This document shows, piece after piece, positions 19,539 through 31,029 of a DNA stretch of 64,000 bases. The stretch covers positions 317,208,893-317,272,892 of the forward strand of contig JAUPFV010000002.1 in assembly GCA_036936605.1 (NCBI GenBank). The letters run 5' to 3'. The notes under the pieces are model-generated. The model was not told the origin of the DNA. It ran no database searches and worked only from the letters and a program-made list of their open reading frames with translations. The first letter of the stretch is position 1. Each line of letters begins with the position of its first letter. A program made the position numbers and the translations under genes. The stretch is from Limnanthes douglasii subsp. nivea. Taxonomy: Eukaryota; Streptophyta; Magnoliopsida; Brassicales; Limnanthaceae.

Positions 19539-21365
19539 AGAGTGGTAAAACAATAAAAAAGGATTGACAAAATTTATTAAAATTAATTTCTGAAAGTGTT
19601 TTTGTGATTTTGAAAGGAGGTTTTTAGTAAAATCAAAGACACGATTAAATTGGTTAATGTTCGTCAACCGTTTTATGGAAATTAACTCAAACATATTGTA
19701 CACCATTTAAAGAATTCAAGAATTTCGGGATGGAATGGAATCTAACACCTTTTTTCAAAGATGCTACAAAAAAACAATTTTTTCGCCAATGACGTCACTT
19801 GGATAGTCTATTATTTTTGGAAACTTTATGATAATATTATCAATAATACTCCGCTAAAGCAGATTATTTGTTATTCTTAAATTTTAGCATTGGGATAGAT
19901 ACAATTTAGTTTCATAAAACATTTTTGAAAAAAACTAAGTGCTGCCAACGTCTTAACTTTAATTAGGCTTATTATATAACTACGCAATTTTAGGGTTGAG
20001 TATTTTTTATCATCATCGTTGATAAGTTTTATAGGTTTCTTAAAGTAAATTTTGGGTTTGATCTTACCTTTACCTATAGGTATAGATTATTTAGTGGGAG
20101 GTTGTTCAATGTCTGATACTGAGTTATTAGGATTACTAGTAGATGAACATAAAAATGATGAATCTGATTCACTATTTTATGATTCATCCAAAGATTTATC
20201 CTCATTTTTCCGTTGAGCACTGTGTTGGCCATTTTAAGAATTTGATGATATATTCTCAAAGTGTGAATCTTTAGCCACAAACATACTACCTGATGGACGA
20301 GGGTAATAAATCGATTCTTTACTTTTACAACCAATTTTAACTATCTAACTAATTAAGAATGAGAGAGTAAAGTTATACCTGATAAATAGTAAATATGTGG
20401 ATTGATGGAGAAATATGATCAAAATTAACAAGAAAACTTTGTCTTTAAAATAAAAAAAATTAGAGAGAGAGAAAGAAAGATTGTAAGAGAGAGAGAGAAG
20501 CTCTAGAATTGGAAAGTAGAAAGATAATTAGGAATAAAAATTACATATTTTTATATAGTAAATGATAATGAATCATAGTCGTTGGATTGAAAACAAATGA
20601 ACGTTTTAGATGTGTTGCGTTGGCATGCCATTGGTGGAAGTTTAAAAGTTATTATGTGATATTAATACTATACTAAATAATTTAGTAAATAAATGGTATA
20701 GGTAAGCCAGGTAGATGATGGAAGATGACGACATATACATAGTTAAATGTTGTAGGGAAGTGTTTTTATAATTGGTGAATCTTACCTTTCAATGAGGTTT
20801 TAATAACTCTTAAATATATAAATAAAGTTAAGGATTAAGTGGAATCCTCATAAGGTTATATATTGTTAAAACCTAATTATCTTTATTGAGAAATGTAAAA
20901 ATTCATAATTGGTATATTGGTAGAGAAAAAACATAGTCTAAATATAAATATGTTAGCTAATGCATCAATTGAAATAATGATAAAAGATGATGCATATTAC
21001 TATTGATAAAGAATATATCAAAGTTAATGTTTTGTCTAAGTTATCGCTATGTATAAATAAGACGAAGCATGATATTGACATACAGAAGTATAATTATGAT
21101 GGATACGATATGTAGTGGTGGATGATGTAATAATATTAGATGCCTTAGCCTTATGAGAGTGACATTGACAAGTAATCTTGGAAAACGTATGAGAGATAAT
21201 GACCAGGTAAAGGTGATGAAAATAATATAAAAGAATGCTTCAAGTAAAATGGACAGCGCTAAAGACTTAAGGAAGATTAGGTAAAGTTGAGTTGAGATTG
21301 AGGATAAAAGAAGGTTATAAAATTTTCAACATCGAGAAATGATATTACTAATTTATCTACAGCAG
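19537..21365. other. Unassigned AT-rich region with a GA-rich tract and one possible coding relic
   Basis: No retroelement domain is recognisable. At 20461-20502 there is a (GA)n-like tract. On the - strand from about 20340 to 20000, one frame reads YYPRPSGSMFVAKDSHFE, later SESDSSFLCSSTSNPNNSVS and GKIKPKIYFKKPIKLINDD with two internal stops. It is hydrophilic and serine-rich, and longer than expected by chance in such AT-rich DNA. It may be a decayed exon or ORF of an unrecognised element. The remainder shows nothing. Confidence 0.35.
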
Positions 21366-21600
21366 TTAGATAGTATAAATATAAATCATGTAGGGGATAA
21401 TTTCCATGTATTATAAGATAAATGTTGTATTCATCACGATTATTTATAAACCTAATCATTATAAATAAAAATATAATCATAACGTGGAAGGATTGAGTAA
21501 TTAATTGAGATACGTATGCTAAATAATATGTCTTCTATAAATCTTGATTCGTTCAGTCTTATAACCATTGGTAGTAGCTTGACGAATATTTCATTCATCA
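21366..21600 (+). repeat. Lone LTR fragment of the G1 family
   Basis: It matches the G1 LTR (5800-6032) over its whole length with the same CA end (TTCATTCATCA at 21590-21600). No G1-type gag follows: copia K2 sequence begins within about 60 bases. It is either a solo LTR or the LTR of a copy whose interior was lost. CATTTCACATC after it may be a badly degraded primer-binding site. Confidence 0.65.
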
Positions 21601-21879
21601 CATTTCACATCCCCTATAACACTTATAAAGATAAATGTAGCTTGAACAAGCTAAATGGTATGATATTCAAGAAAAAATAAAAATTGAGGTAAGAAGGGAA
21701 TCATTCCACACTGAAAAATTCTTATGGTGCTCAAATGAGGAAATCAATTTTTTAAGAAATTTTTATAAAATTCATCGAAGTCAACAAGTGGACATGGATA
21801 AAGTTTTCTGGGATAAAAATAAATAACATGATAAACTGATATTTTTGTGGAAAAAAGGAAAACGTGAAAAAATAATGCA

Positions 21880-22510
21880 GCAAACGTAAGACCTAGTTTG
21901 AGAAAAAAAAGACATGTTTCTTTCTTTTGTAACTTATGAATCTAATTTTGCTGAAGTTTGTTCTGATATTTACTGGTTTGACTCTACGACCACTATTCAC
22001 ATAACAACATTAATGTCGGGTTAACTTACATGTCATAAACTAAAAGAACATGAGCGATGTCTCCTTATGGGCAACCGTCTCAAAGTTGATGCGAAAACTG
22101 CTGGAACCTATTGCATAGTTTTAAAGATTGATCATCAGTTGGATCCTAAATATGCTTTTTATGTACCTTATTTTTATATAAATTTAAATTCTTTAATTGT
22201 ATTGAACTGTTTTGGTTATTTTTTTTTGTGGTTTTGTAAAACTCAACTTGTATTTAAATTCAAGTTTTATTGGTTCAACTAACTAATTTGATGGTTTATA
22301 TAAAGTTATTCTAAAATATAAGCTTGCAAATTATTTATTATTTATACAATCAAACATGGGTTAAAACATACATTTCTTAATGAAAGTTGTTTAGTATTAT
22401 GGTATAGACGATTGGGACATATCTCCAATACAAGAATTCAAAAATTAGTAAAAGATGGGGTTTTAGAAAATTTATATTTTACTGACTTTGGTTTGTGTGT
22501 TTAATGTATT
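21880..22510 (+). pseudogene. K2 protease and gag-pre-integrase region
   Basis: EKKDMFLSFVTYESNFAEVC then YWFDSTTTIHIT (about 21974) corresponds to the copia protease motif WWLDSGATTHI, with DSG changed to DST, which would abolish catalysis. CLLMGNRLKVDAKTAGTYCI (22050-22110) and LWYRRLGHISNTRIQKLVKD then GVLENLYFTDFGLCV (about 22395-22503) are the pre-integrase domain. Frameshifts separate the blocks. Confidence 0.8.
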
Positions 22511-23260
22511 TAAAGGGAACAAACCAAACACAATAAGAAATGTACCACACGAAGTTCTGATCTTCTTGAAATTATTCATACATATATTTGTGAACCATTC
22601 TCTATTACATGTATTAAAAACGTTATTATATCAATTTTATTGATGATCTATCTCGATATGGTTACATATATCTAGTACATGAAAAACCTCAAACCATTGA
22701 TATCCTTAAGGTGTACATTATCGAGGTCGAAAGATAATTCGATAGACTAGTCAAAATTATAAGATTATATATATATATATATGGTGAGTATTATAGATTA
22801 TATGACGAGTCATGGCAAAATCCTGGCTTATTTGCTAAATTTCTTGAAAAGTGTGATATTTGTGAGTAATACAGAATGTCTGGTATGGTACAACATAATG
22901 GAGTAGATCAAAGATGTAACCATACTCTTTTTTATAAGGTTAAAAATATCATGAGCTTCTTTAATGTATATAATTATTTGTGAGGTGAATCATTATATAC
23001 CATAATGTATGTTTTGAACATAATTCATAGTAAAGGGGTTCTTAAAACTATTTGTGAGTTTTATATTGGTAGAAAGCCATGTTAAAAGCATTTACATGTT
23101 TTGAATTGTCCAACAGAAGCAATAATTTATAACCCACAAGAAAAGAAATTAAATTTGAGAACAATATCTTGATATTTTATTGGTTATCCAGATAAACCAA
23201 AAGGGTACAAATTTTACTGTCCTAACCATTGAAGAGTTCCTTGAGAATGAAGAAGTTAGT
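22511..23260 (+). pseudogene. K2 integrase
   Basis: Only fragments are readable: FYDDLSRYGYIYLVHEKPQT (about 22640-22695, canonical FIDDYSRYGYLYL.HEK), a region around 22880-23100 with LNCPTEAxIYNPQEKKLNLR, and YFIGYPDKPKGYKFYCP (about 23174-23224). The interval includes a short (TA)n at 22766-22782. It is the most decayed K2 domain. Confidence 0.65.
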
Positions 23261-23599
23261 GGGAGTGTTGAATCAAGAAAATCAATTCCCAAAGAATTTA
23301 GGATGTACATCCTACTACTCATACATTCTCAAAATATCATATGTTTCAAAATACTCAAAATGTTGAAATAATTGAACCATATAATGCAATTGATTAACCA
23401 TCTCGAACTAATATTTCCATCAAGGATGTAATAAAACCTTCACAGCCGACATCAATCATGTTATTTCAGATGATTATGTGGTATACCTACTATAATATGA
23501 CTATGATATTGAGATAGAAAAGATATATTTTTATGTTCACAAGCCATGGAAAGTTATGATTCAAGCAAATGGATCGATGTTATTGATAAAATGCTAAAA

Positions 23600-24400
23600 T
23601 CAATGGATTAAATTGAAGTTTGAGACCTCGTAAAATTATCTAGTAGTTATAAAAAGGTCGGTTGTAAATCAGCTTTAAGACCAAGCTTGATTTTAAAGAT
23701 AATATCGAATTATATAAGGCCACACTTGTAGCCAAAGGTTTCACGAAAAGATAAGACATTGACTACAAGGAAACCTTCTCTTCGATATTTAAGAAGAATT
23801 CTCTTAGAATTATTATATCTCTTGTAGCTTATTTCGATAAAGATATACATTAAGTGGATATGAGAATTGGTTTTTTTAAATATAAATTTAGATGAATATA
23901 TCTATATGGATCGGTTGAAAGGTTTTCTAGAAAAAAAACAAGAACACTTGGCTTCCAAATTTAAGAAATTAATCTATGGTATTAAAAAGTCTTCCAATCA
24001 ATGACATATAAAGTTTAACAATGGTATTACATCTTTTGAATTTAAGGAAGACAATGTTGACCAATGTATATAACTTAAAATCATTGAGAGTAAGTTTATA
24101 TTTGTAGTCTTATACGTAGATTTTATTTTATTGGCAAGTAGTAATCTTAGTTTGTTATACGAAAAAAACGAATATCTCTCTAAGACTTTCATATGGTTGA
24201 TGTTGGTGAAACATTCTATGTGATTCAAGTGTTTAGATATCGATCTTAAGGTATACTAAGACCATCACATAAAGGATGTATAAAGCGTGATATAGAAAAA
24301 ATTAACGTGAATTTATTATGCTAGTGAAGCACCTGTTGTTAAATAAGATAAATTCAGATAATATCAGTGTTCAAGGAACGAATTAGAATGAGAATCAATA
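23600..24400 (+). pseudogene. K2 reverse transcriptase
   Basis: FKDNIELYKATLVAKGFTKR then DIDYKETFSSIFKKNSLRII (about 23695-23815) opens the domain; LDEYIYMDRLKGFLEKK, SKFKKLIYGIKKSSNQ and FKEDNVDQCI follow. At about 24113 LYVDFILLAS stands where LYVDDILLAS is expected, so the second catalytic aspartate has become phenylalanine. Several in-frame stops. Confidence 0.8.
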
Positions 24401-25050
24401 AAAATGATTTTGTATGATATGTGCTGGGAAGTCTTATGTATGTTCAAACTTGTATGAAAGCATATATTAGCTTTTTAGTTGGGATGGAAGAAAGATATCA
24501 AACTAACATTGGAATGGAAAACTATAGGGAAAATAAGAAGGTTATGAGGTCCTTTCAAGGGACTAAGGACTACATGCTCAAATATAAAAGATCTAATCAG
24601 TTAAAGGTCACTGGTCACTAAGACTCAAATTTTGCTGGTTGCTTGGATAACAGAAAATCCACATCAGGTTTTATATTTCTGCCATCTAGTAGAGCTATTT
24701 CATGAAAATATGTGAATGTTAAAGGCCAAGTTTGTAACATGTTTTGAGGTCACAAGTTATTATGCTTTATGGTTGCATAATTTTGTCTTAATACTTGGTG
24801 TTGTTGATATGATTACCTGGCCGCTGAAAATATATTTTGACAATAACACAACAATTTTATTCTCTACAAATGGAAGTACTCTAGTGGTTAAAAGTATATG
24901 TAGATCAAGTACTTAGCTGTTTAAGAAAGAGTTCAGAAACTATCACGTGTCAATTGTAAATTTGATTAATATATTTATGGTTGATGATGACTAAAAGATT
25001 ACCTCCAAAAACTTATAAGGAGCATGTTATTAGGATGGGTCATTTAAAAT
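24401..25050 (+). pseudogene. K2 RNase H
   Basis: SLMYVQTCMKAYISFLVGME (24421-24500), then DSNFAGCLDNRKSTSGFIFL (about 24622-24690; canonical DSDFAGCVDSRKSTSGYIF), then IKYLAVxERVQ, and near 25000 LPPKTYKEHVxRMGHLK (canonical MPPKxFKxHVxxMGL), the polyprotein end. Broken by stops and shifts. Confidence 0.8.
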
Positions 25051-25447
25051 ATGTATAACTTATGTCTAACGTGTATATTTTTTTTAATGTAATTGACATT
25101 TATGCATTAATTTTCTGTACTATTATATATTTTTATTTATATGTATATATTTATATTCAAATATTTGTTAAATATAATCTTATAAAGATAAATTAAATGG
25201 ATAATTATAGAATAAGTGATTGTATTAGTAATGAATATTCATAGCGTGTAAAAATGAAGATAATAAGGCGTTGTATAACTATTATGACGTATTGATAGTC
25301 AAAACTAATTATCATATTAAATTATTAATGTAATTAATTCTAAATTTAAGTTACTTAAATATAATTACGTGCCAATTTTCTGCGTAAGACCAAAATGAGT
25401 AATCAAAAATTAATTTTTTTACTTGTTTAGTTTGCCAAGTGAGAGGT
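25051..25447 (+). other. K2 3' untranslated DNA and polypurine tract
   Basis: AT-rich DNA lies between the RNase H end and the LTR. It closes with GCCAAGTGAGAGGTTGTTA (25434-25452), matching the AAGTGGGAGATTGTT phrase that marks the polypurine tract and LTR start of many plant copia elements. Confidence 0.6.
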
Positions 25448-25790
25448 TGTTAAATAAATTTTATCTAACTACTGATGATTGATCAAAATTTAATAACCTA
25501 CCATTAACTTTAAGTTATAAACCGCGGTGCGTGGTTATAGTTCATAAGTTATTTTGAATTCCTCATAATATTTATTGTTGAATAAAAAATTTGTATATGT
25601 GAATCGGTTCATACTATTGAAAGAATAAATTACGTACTGGTTAAGTTATACATTCCAATAATGATGGTTTGCAGAAGCCATTTTGTTATTCTAAATTATA
25701 TTTGCTTGAACCTTTGGATATAGTTTGTTCTCGTAATTCATCGATTCTAGTATTTGTGTTTGATAGGAATAAAATACAAAAATAAACTAG
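25448..25790 (+). repeat. K2 3' LTR start
   Basis: The segment begins TGTTAAATAAATTTTATC directly after the polypurine tract. With no 5' copy the far end cannot be fixed; 25790 is an estimate halfway to the opposed K3 LTR end. The sequence is AT-rich and non-coding. Confidence 0.45.
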
Positions 25791-26124
25791 GATAATTTTT
25801 AATTATTCTAACCAGAGCGGGATACTAAATCAATGCATTCATACTCTTTTGTAAGCTCCATGGTTAGAGATCATAATCCGTCTAATTGTTTTATTCAATT
25901 TAGTCCATAAAAAATAGTTTAGGTTTAAGTGTCGATATTTGAGCCCAATCCTTCACAATGCTCAAATTATAATATGATTTTATACCACCACTTCGTTAGC
26001 GAGCTTTCACCTATTTCTCCAATTATCCAATTGATTTAAAAATCTGATGACTTATTTAATTGAAGATTGTATAAATTATAGCCAAATACATCGTTAAGCA
26101 TATACTAATTCATATATTTTTAAC
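25791..26124 (-). repeat. K3 3' LTR
   Basis: On the - strand AAAGTGGGAGACTG (26127-26140) is followed by TGTTAAAAATATATGAATTA, i.e. a polypurine tract and LTR start like those of K2. On the + strand the LTR therefore ends TTTTTAACA at 26124. The left end is not defined. Confidence 0.5.
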
Positions 26125-26140
26125 AGTCTCCCACTTTGAT

Positions 26141-27180
26141 TATCATATGCTACACAACAATGTAATTAATTAATCAAATTCCTGATATCTATTATTGATG
26201 GATGATCTAAACACTCTAGTACATTATAATAAACGATAAAAGATTAAAGATATTTTCCTTGCAGTGTTAGCAGTTGAACGTGACATTAATCACGTCGTAT
26301 CCATTAATCAACTACCTTAAATGAATTATAGTGTGTAACACAAGAATAATGTAATTGCACATATTTATTCTTAATTGGCCCTACTTCAGTTTAGATTTAC
26401 TTAATGAGTTAGAGAAGTCAATGAATTTAACTTAGACATATTATAATAAACCATTATCTAAACAATCAAATAGAAAATATATATCGGTTCATAAAACTCC
26501 CACTTAAATCAACAATCCTCTAAACAAACAACATACATCATAACGGTATGATCGTGAAAAAACTTAAGATAATATTACTTTAGTAAGATGATTTGTTGTT
26601 ATGAAGTATGTTTTGGTGTGTTATAAACTGATTTGACAACTCTAAAATATTTTTAACACGCGTGAACTTGATATATATATATATATATATATGTTTGTTC
26701 TTAGCCAAGCTCATGCTACTGTTGTAATAGTAAAGAATTATTTTCACATCATAGCCTTATAAAACTTTATATATCGTCTAAAATGATTTAATTCTTTAAC
26801 CATATCGATTGGTTGGACTCCTTAAAGCATTTAACAAATCAAAATTCCCTAATATATGATGCAACTAGTGTTGTTTTATACTTTTCTATAATGTTGTACA
26901 TTCAACAAATAAAAATATGATGCCTAAAGAATTACCAAATATGTCCATACAAACTACTAAAATCTAAGTCGAAATACCTAATGATCTTCAGATTATCCTA
27001 ACTTCCTATATATCAACATGTGTCATTTTATTTATTGTTTATACTGAAGAGTCATTTTTTACCGTTTCCTAATGGTCCATCTCTAGTATACTTATATATC
27101 TTCCAATAACCCAACAATCACATAAAATGTCCTAACTTGTATAAAATTCAACAAACATCAAATTTCCGACTGTCAAAGCA
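26141..27180 (-). pseudogene. K3 RNase H and 3' untranslated region, heavily decayed
   Basis: Between the LTR and the reverse transcriptase only weak copia similarity remains, for example GYWKIYKYTRDGPLGN near 27060-27110 on the - strand. A (TA)n tract lies at 26671-26692. The rest is AT-rich with no readable domain. Assigned to K3 by position. Confidence 0.4.
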
Positions 27181-27800
27181 TGGAAACCCTTTACATTTTC
27201 TCAATCTCAAAAAGTTTGTCCTTGGACGTTGACTTACACTTAGTTTGTCTTTTTTTTCCAGTAGATGTATCAAATGATGCATTAAAAATTATGAACATAC
27301 TCACACTAAATCTTTGATACCCGTACTTCTCAACCAAGTTCATCTGAAAACCAAATGAGACCATTACCTCAAGGAACTTATGGTATCACTATCGAGAAAC
27401 CTGTGTGAGCCCATAAATAGATTTGTTAAGTTTGCATTCCATTGACTTTAAGTTTCCAAGTACAAAGTTCTCAGATTTCACCATATATAACATATTGCTT
27501 AAAAATGATCATAATATCCATTTAATTAAGCTTTAAGTTATAGTATGCAAATAGAACCATACCTTTTCTAAAGAATTCATTCAATAAACTAAAGAGAATG
27601 TCTCTTTAAATTCAATAGATTTACATTGAATATAACCGATTGTCACAAGTTTCACTTTTTATCTCTCCATATTACCTTTAGAATCTTGTTTGTTTTTGTA
27701 AATTCACTTACAACCAATCGACTTTATTTTTTAAAGTAATGGGATAAACTCCCAAATCGAATAGTCTTGTAGTGACATATACTCTTCTTTCGTAAAATTT
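27181..27800 (-). pseudogene. K3 reverse transcriptase
   Basis: Allowing frame changes, the - strand reads KSIGCKWxYKKK (about 27720), KLVTIGYIQ (27640), FKETFSLV (27600), KSENFVLGNLKSMECKLNKS then IYGLTQVSR (about 27400-27490), and WYHKFLEVMVSFGFQMN (27350). This is the standard copia block order (GCKWxFKxK...FKETFSPV...CKLxKSIYGLKQASR). Stops throughout. Confidence 0.8.
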
Positions 27801-28399
27801 ATCCACAATTGAGAATCAAAAGTCTTCATGGTTTTATAGGAACATGATGATTCATTTACCATTTCATCATATGAATCTTTATGTTCTTAAAGATGCACTG
27901 TATGATACAAATATATATATAGTGTTTTTATTATTTCTATTGGACATTCTTATAGAAAATATTTCTTAAGTTTATACTACTTGAAGTGGTAGAGTTTAAA
28001 CTTCTTTGAACAATTTCATTTTGTTTCCTATATGGAAGACGAATATCATCATGAGTGTTAATGTTCTAACGAGACTTCAATGCCTGACATTGAAACCAAA
28101 TCATATGATACATGAATATCAATCTACGAACAACCTTCCTTTGGGCCGATATGTTGCCTTCGTACTTATCTTTGATCATTAATCCACCAACAACCTTCAT
28201 GTGGATAGATTGTTGGCTCTATTACCTACTTATCTTTGTTGGAACCTTTATGAATTTTTCTAGATTTTTATCAAAATGAATATTTGATCTTAAATTCTTT
28301 CATAAAACTCAACATCCTCGAAGAACCTTAACTTTATCGTTTCAAAACATACTTATTTTGGGAGAATCATAAAACTAAAAACCACGTGAATATTCAGAT

Positions 28400-28885
28400 T
28401 ATTAAACGAAAACTAACCTCTTTGGTGCCCAATTCTTTTGATTCTTCCTATAAGGTTTTTTTTTAAGTTGGACATCCCCAAATATGCTAATGTTTTATGT
28501 AAGGCTTGTTCCTAGTCCAAAGTGCATGGAAGATCTTAATGGTTGCTTTTATGGGAACTATATTAAGAATATATGTGGTGCATTTGATGATCTCACCCTA
28601 TAATGATATTGGTAGAGTTGAATGACTAATCATACTTTTCACCATCTCCTTAAGCATATAGTGTTTTCTCAAAATGCCTTGTATGATGAGTTAACTAGAC
28701 ATAAATTTTTGAGGAACTATACCCCACTCATCTGGGTACTTTGCAAATGATACATTAATAAAAAAATTATCAAAATCGCCATATTTTCCATAGTAATTGT
28801 TGCCAAGGTCAGATGTAACACACTTAATGTTTTTACCAAGTTGTATAACGTTAGTCTTTAAAGCTATGAACTTGTTTTAGGGATT
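28400..28885 (-). pseudogene. K3 integrase (partial)
   Basis: The - strand reads IQLGKNIKCVTSDLGNNYYG (about 28800-28860; canonical KCVRSDRGGEYYG), FAKYPDEWGIVPQ (about 28720), LKEMVKSMISHSTLPISL (about 28620-28670), LNIVPIKATIKIFHALWT and HIWGCPT (about 28470-28560). The first phrase holds the second catalytic aspartate. The element is cut off upstream of this block. Confidence 0.8.
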
Positions 28886-29137
28886 CGAATATTTCATTAT
28901 AGCATCATAGCATTAACGTATAGAGACGATTATTATACAATAATTATTTTTAATATATTATTTTTATGGTCATAAATTTAAATAATTATTTAAAACTTCA
29001 ATATGGTACGGTATTAACGTGTTATGGGTATTGAAAATCAATGCCCTACTAAAAAATCAATATGATATGCTAATTTGAAATAAACCTATCATACCAAATA
29101 TATTTGTAAAAAATGGGTACGGTCAGTTGGCCATCAA
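28886..29137. other. AT-rich spacer between K3 and K4
   Basis: About 250 bases of AT-rich sequence with no coding signal and no recognisable LTR end. A target-site duplication for K4 could not be assigned. Confidence 0.5.
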
Positions 29138-29261
29138 TGTTTGAGATATTAGTCTCATTAGCCCATATTAGTAATCTATAAATAATGGTTTAAACTTTTT
29201 TTAATCTATATTTCTAAATAATAATAAACCCATTTGTTTTCTTTGTTTTTCTCTTTCAACA
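29138..29261 (+). repeat. K4 5' LTR (candidate, about 124 bp)
   Basis: TGTTTGAGATATTAG at 29138 and CTCTTTCAACA ending at 29261 form a plausible short LTR; the right end is set by the primer-binding site that follows. The left end is a guess from the TG, as there is no second copy to compare. Confidence 0.5.
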
Positions 29262-29275
29262 TGGTATTAAAACGC
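29262..29275 (+). other. K4 primer-binding site
   Basis: TGGTATTAAAACGC follows the LTR directly and resembles the initiator-Met type TGGTATCAGAGC with three changes. It is followed within 40 bases by the C17 tract. Confidence 0.6.
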
Positions 29276-29312
29276 TATTCGATCTTTGGATTGATTTGAT
29301 CGGGGAAGGGTA

Positions 29313-29329
29313 CCCCCCCCCCCCCCCCC
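29313..29329. repeat. Homopolymer of 17 C
   Basis: Seventeen consecutive C bases (17 G on the - strand) lie in the K4 leader between GGGGAAGGGTA and GTTTTG. It is the only long G/C homopolymer in a strongly AT-rich window. It could adopt i-motif or G-quadruplex structure, or it may be a slippage product or assembly error. Confidence 0.9.
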
Positions 29330-29539
29330 GTTTTGTGGATCTATTATTATGTTTGTTTTTTTTATTGTTTGCTGTCATTTTAGATTTTCTTTCAATTGGA
29401 TATTCTGTTCATTTTGGATTGTTTGCTTTTGATTGTGGTTTTTTATTTGGAATTTAGTTTTAAATTATGATTTGATTTTGATTTGAATTTCAGTTTGATA
29501 TCGATAGATTGTTTGACTCTATTTGTTTAGCGTTTGTGG

Positions 29540-30462
29540 ATTATTTTGGCAAAGATGCAGAAAGAGATGACTTTATATAGTCTATTAGTACTCAACTTTA
29601 TAGGAAAAAAATTTCATACTAGATTTATTTAAAGAATACTTTTCTTTATAGTAAGTATGTAGGGTACAAAATTTACACATAGTGATAAAACTAATGTTGA
29701 GAACTATGTTATGTTTGATTGATACGTGGGAAATCGATAAAGATGAGGTTATAGCTCAACTGATTACTTTGTATAAGTCGATTGGTACTCAGTTGGATAA
29801 GTATGAAACAATAAAAAAGTTTTAGGATGATTAGGAAAAAAAGAGTATACTCAGTCCAACTGTGCTGTACAACAAGATGATATGAGTATTTTTTATTTTT
29901 ACGCTGTTATGACTGATTTGTGGGATTAATGAGCTCTTATAGAATTTATAGATTTGAAGACGCTCGAAACTTATGTTGCTAGAAGGGAAGATAAAATATT
30001 AGTGTAGGTTTTGATGGATTTACGTTATGATTTTATAGGATTTTGTGGAAACATTCTCCATAGATCTTCTCTTGCCACTTTTGATTTGGTAGTTCATGAG
30101 ATTATTGTAGATGAGACTCGAATCAAATGTTAGGTTGACAATAGGTCCAAAAGGACTAATGTTCATATTGTGTTTATTGTCCCATAACGAACCTTTAATC
30201 CCAATTAGTCAAAACAAACATTCGATATATCAAATATAGAATTTGATTATTGTGCTTTCTATAAAGAGAAGAATAATTGGAAGTCCCAATACCCATTGCT
30301 GAAAGGAAAACAGCAACAACCCCTTCAACAACAACCGCTTCAATATCGAACCCTTCAACAACGTCCTTTTCAGCAACATAGACGTATTCCTTAGCAATTT
30401 CGTCTTCTATTTTACTTCATACAGTTTACTAATATTTTCGCATCATTAGAAGGTATAAATAA
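29540..30462 (+). pseudogene. K4 gag
   Basis: DKDEVIAQLITLYKSIGTQL then DKYETIKK (about 29736-29820) matches the copia gag phrase SIGTQLAKYETAKEVWD. LETYVARREDKILVQVLMDL (about 29960-30020) and GNILHRSSLATFDLVVHEII (about 30045-30110) follow, then a Gln-rich tail (QQQPLQQQPLQYRTLQQRPF, about 30310-30370) and FTNIFASLEG. The frame is interrupted by stops. It ends abruptly at the G2 insertion. Confidence 0.75.
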
Positions 30463-30990
30463 TGGTGTAGTTGCACATGTCAATAGCTATATGGCTATTG
30501 TAGACAAACAAAGTGGGCTTTATTTGGGGCTCGGTTATCCAAATTAGACGATGCAGCTACTCAAATCGAGCACGTCAAGAAGCCTAACGAATTTTGGAAG
30601 TAATACCTGATAAAGCCATGTGATGAAATCCAGGCCCAAAAATCCACCGTTTAGGCCTTCTTTTTGCTCTTCTCATAATTTTTTTAATTTTCCTATTTTT
30701 GTTAGATTTCATTAAAATACTTAACAAACTTCAATCGCTTAGAAATTGGGATGGCATTTATTGTATTTCGTGAGGAACAATCTGTAATTTTGGCATGAGG
30801 TTTCGAGTACTTAATAAAAAGGCTCTCAAACCTTATTTTTGGCGTCAAACTTCTTGAATCAAATTTGAGATTGTTTTTTCTCCGAGTCTCCTATACTTTA
30901 ACATAGGGTTAGAGTTTATATCCATTGTTTCATTTTCCTCTTCTTGATTTCTTATAGTTGATGACCCTGTTTTGATATTAGTCACCATCA
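30463..30990 (+). repeat. G2 5' LTR
   Basis: Starts TGGTGTAGTTGCACA and ends GTCACCATCA. It aligns with 35353-35891 throughout, for example CAAATCGAGCACGTCAAGAA and TGAATCAAATTTGAGATTG. By eye identity is about four fifths, with a block of about 40 bases differing in length near 30600. TATT/ATAAAAAGG near 30815 (CTTAATAAAAAGGCTC) is a candidate TATA region. Confidence 0.9.
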
Positions 30991-30992
30991 GT

Positions 30993-31004
30993 TAGTATTA
31001 TAGC
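30993..31004 (+). other. G2 primer-binding site (degraded)
   Basis: TAGTATTATAGC, two bases after the LTR, matches the initiator-Met type TGGTATCAGAGC with three G/C to A/T transitions. Confidence 0.65.
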
Positions 31005-31029
31005 GACAAAGCTCGTACGATGTGGGTTA

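Larger units (their letters stand above)
21640..25790 (+). mobile_element. K2: 5'-truncated Ty1/copia element, + strand
   Basis: It contains, in order, the end of gag/protease, pre-integrase, integrase, reverse transcriptase and RNase H of a copia element, followed by about 390 bases of AT-rich 3' untranslated DNA and an LTR start. No 5' LTR or primer-binding site is seen; the gag start is missing. The reading frame is broken dozens of times. Right end uncertain, because it meets the LTR of K3. Confidence 0.8.
25791..28885 (-). mobile_element. K3: 5'-truncated Ty1/copia element, - strand
   Basis: The - strand has copia integrase (28.9-28.4 kb) and reverse transcriptase (27.8-27.2 kb), followed by a decayed RNase H region and a polypurine tract plus LTR end at about 26124-26140. 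gag, protease and the 5' LTR are missing: recognisable sequence stops at about 28885. It points toward K2, so the two 3' LTRs abut. Confidence 0.75.

Noticed and set aside
20074..20334. 86-codon - strand ORF as given by the longest frame
   Set aside because: Its text (Ile/His/Leu-rich) looks random; another frame of the same strand over the same bases gives the more protein-like Ser-rich relic, which is reported instead at low confidence.
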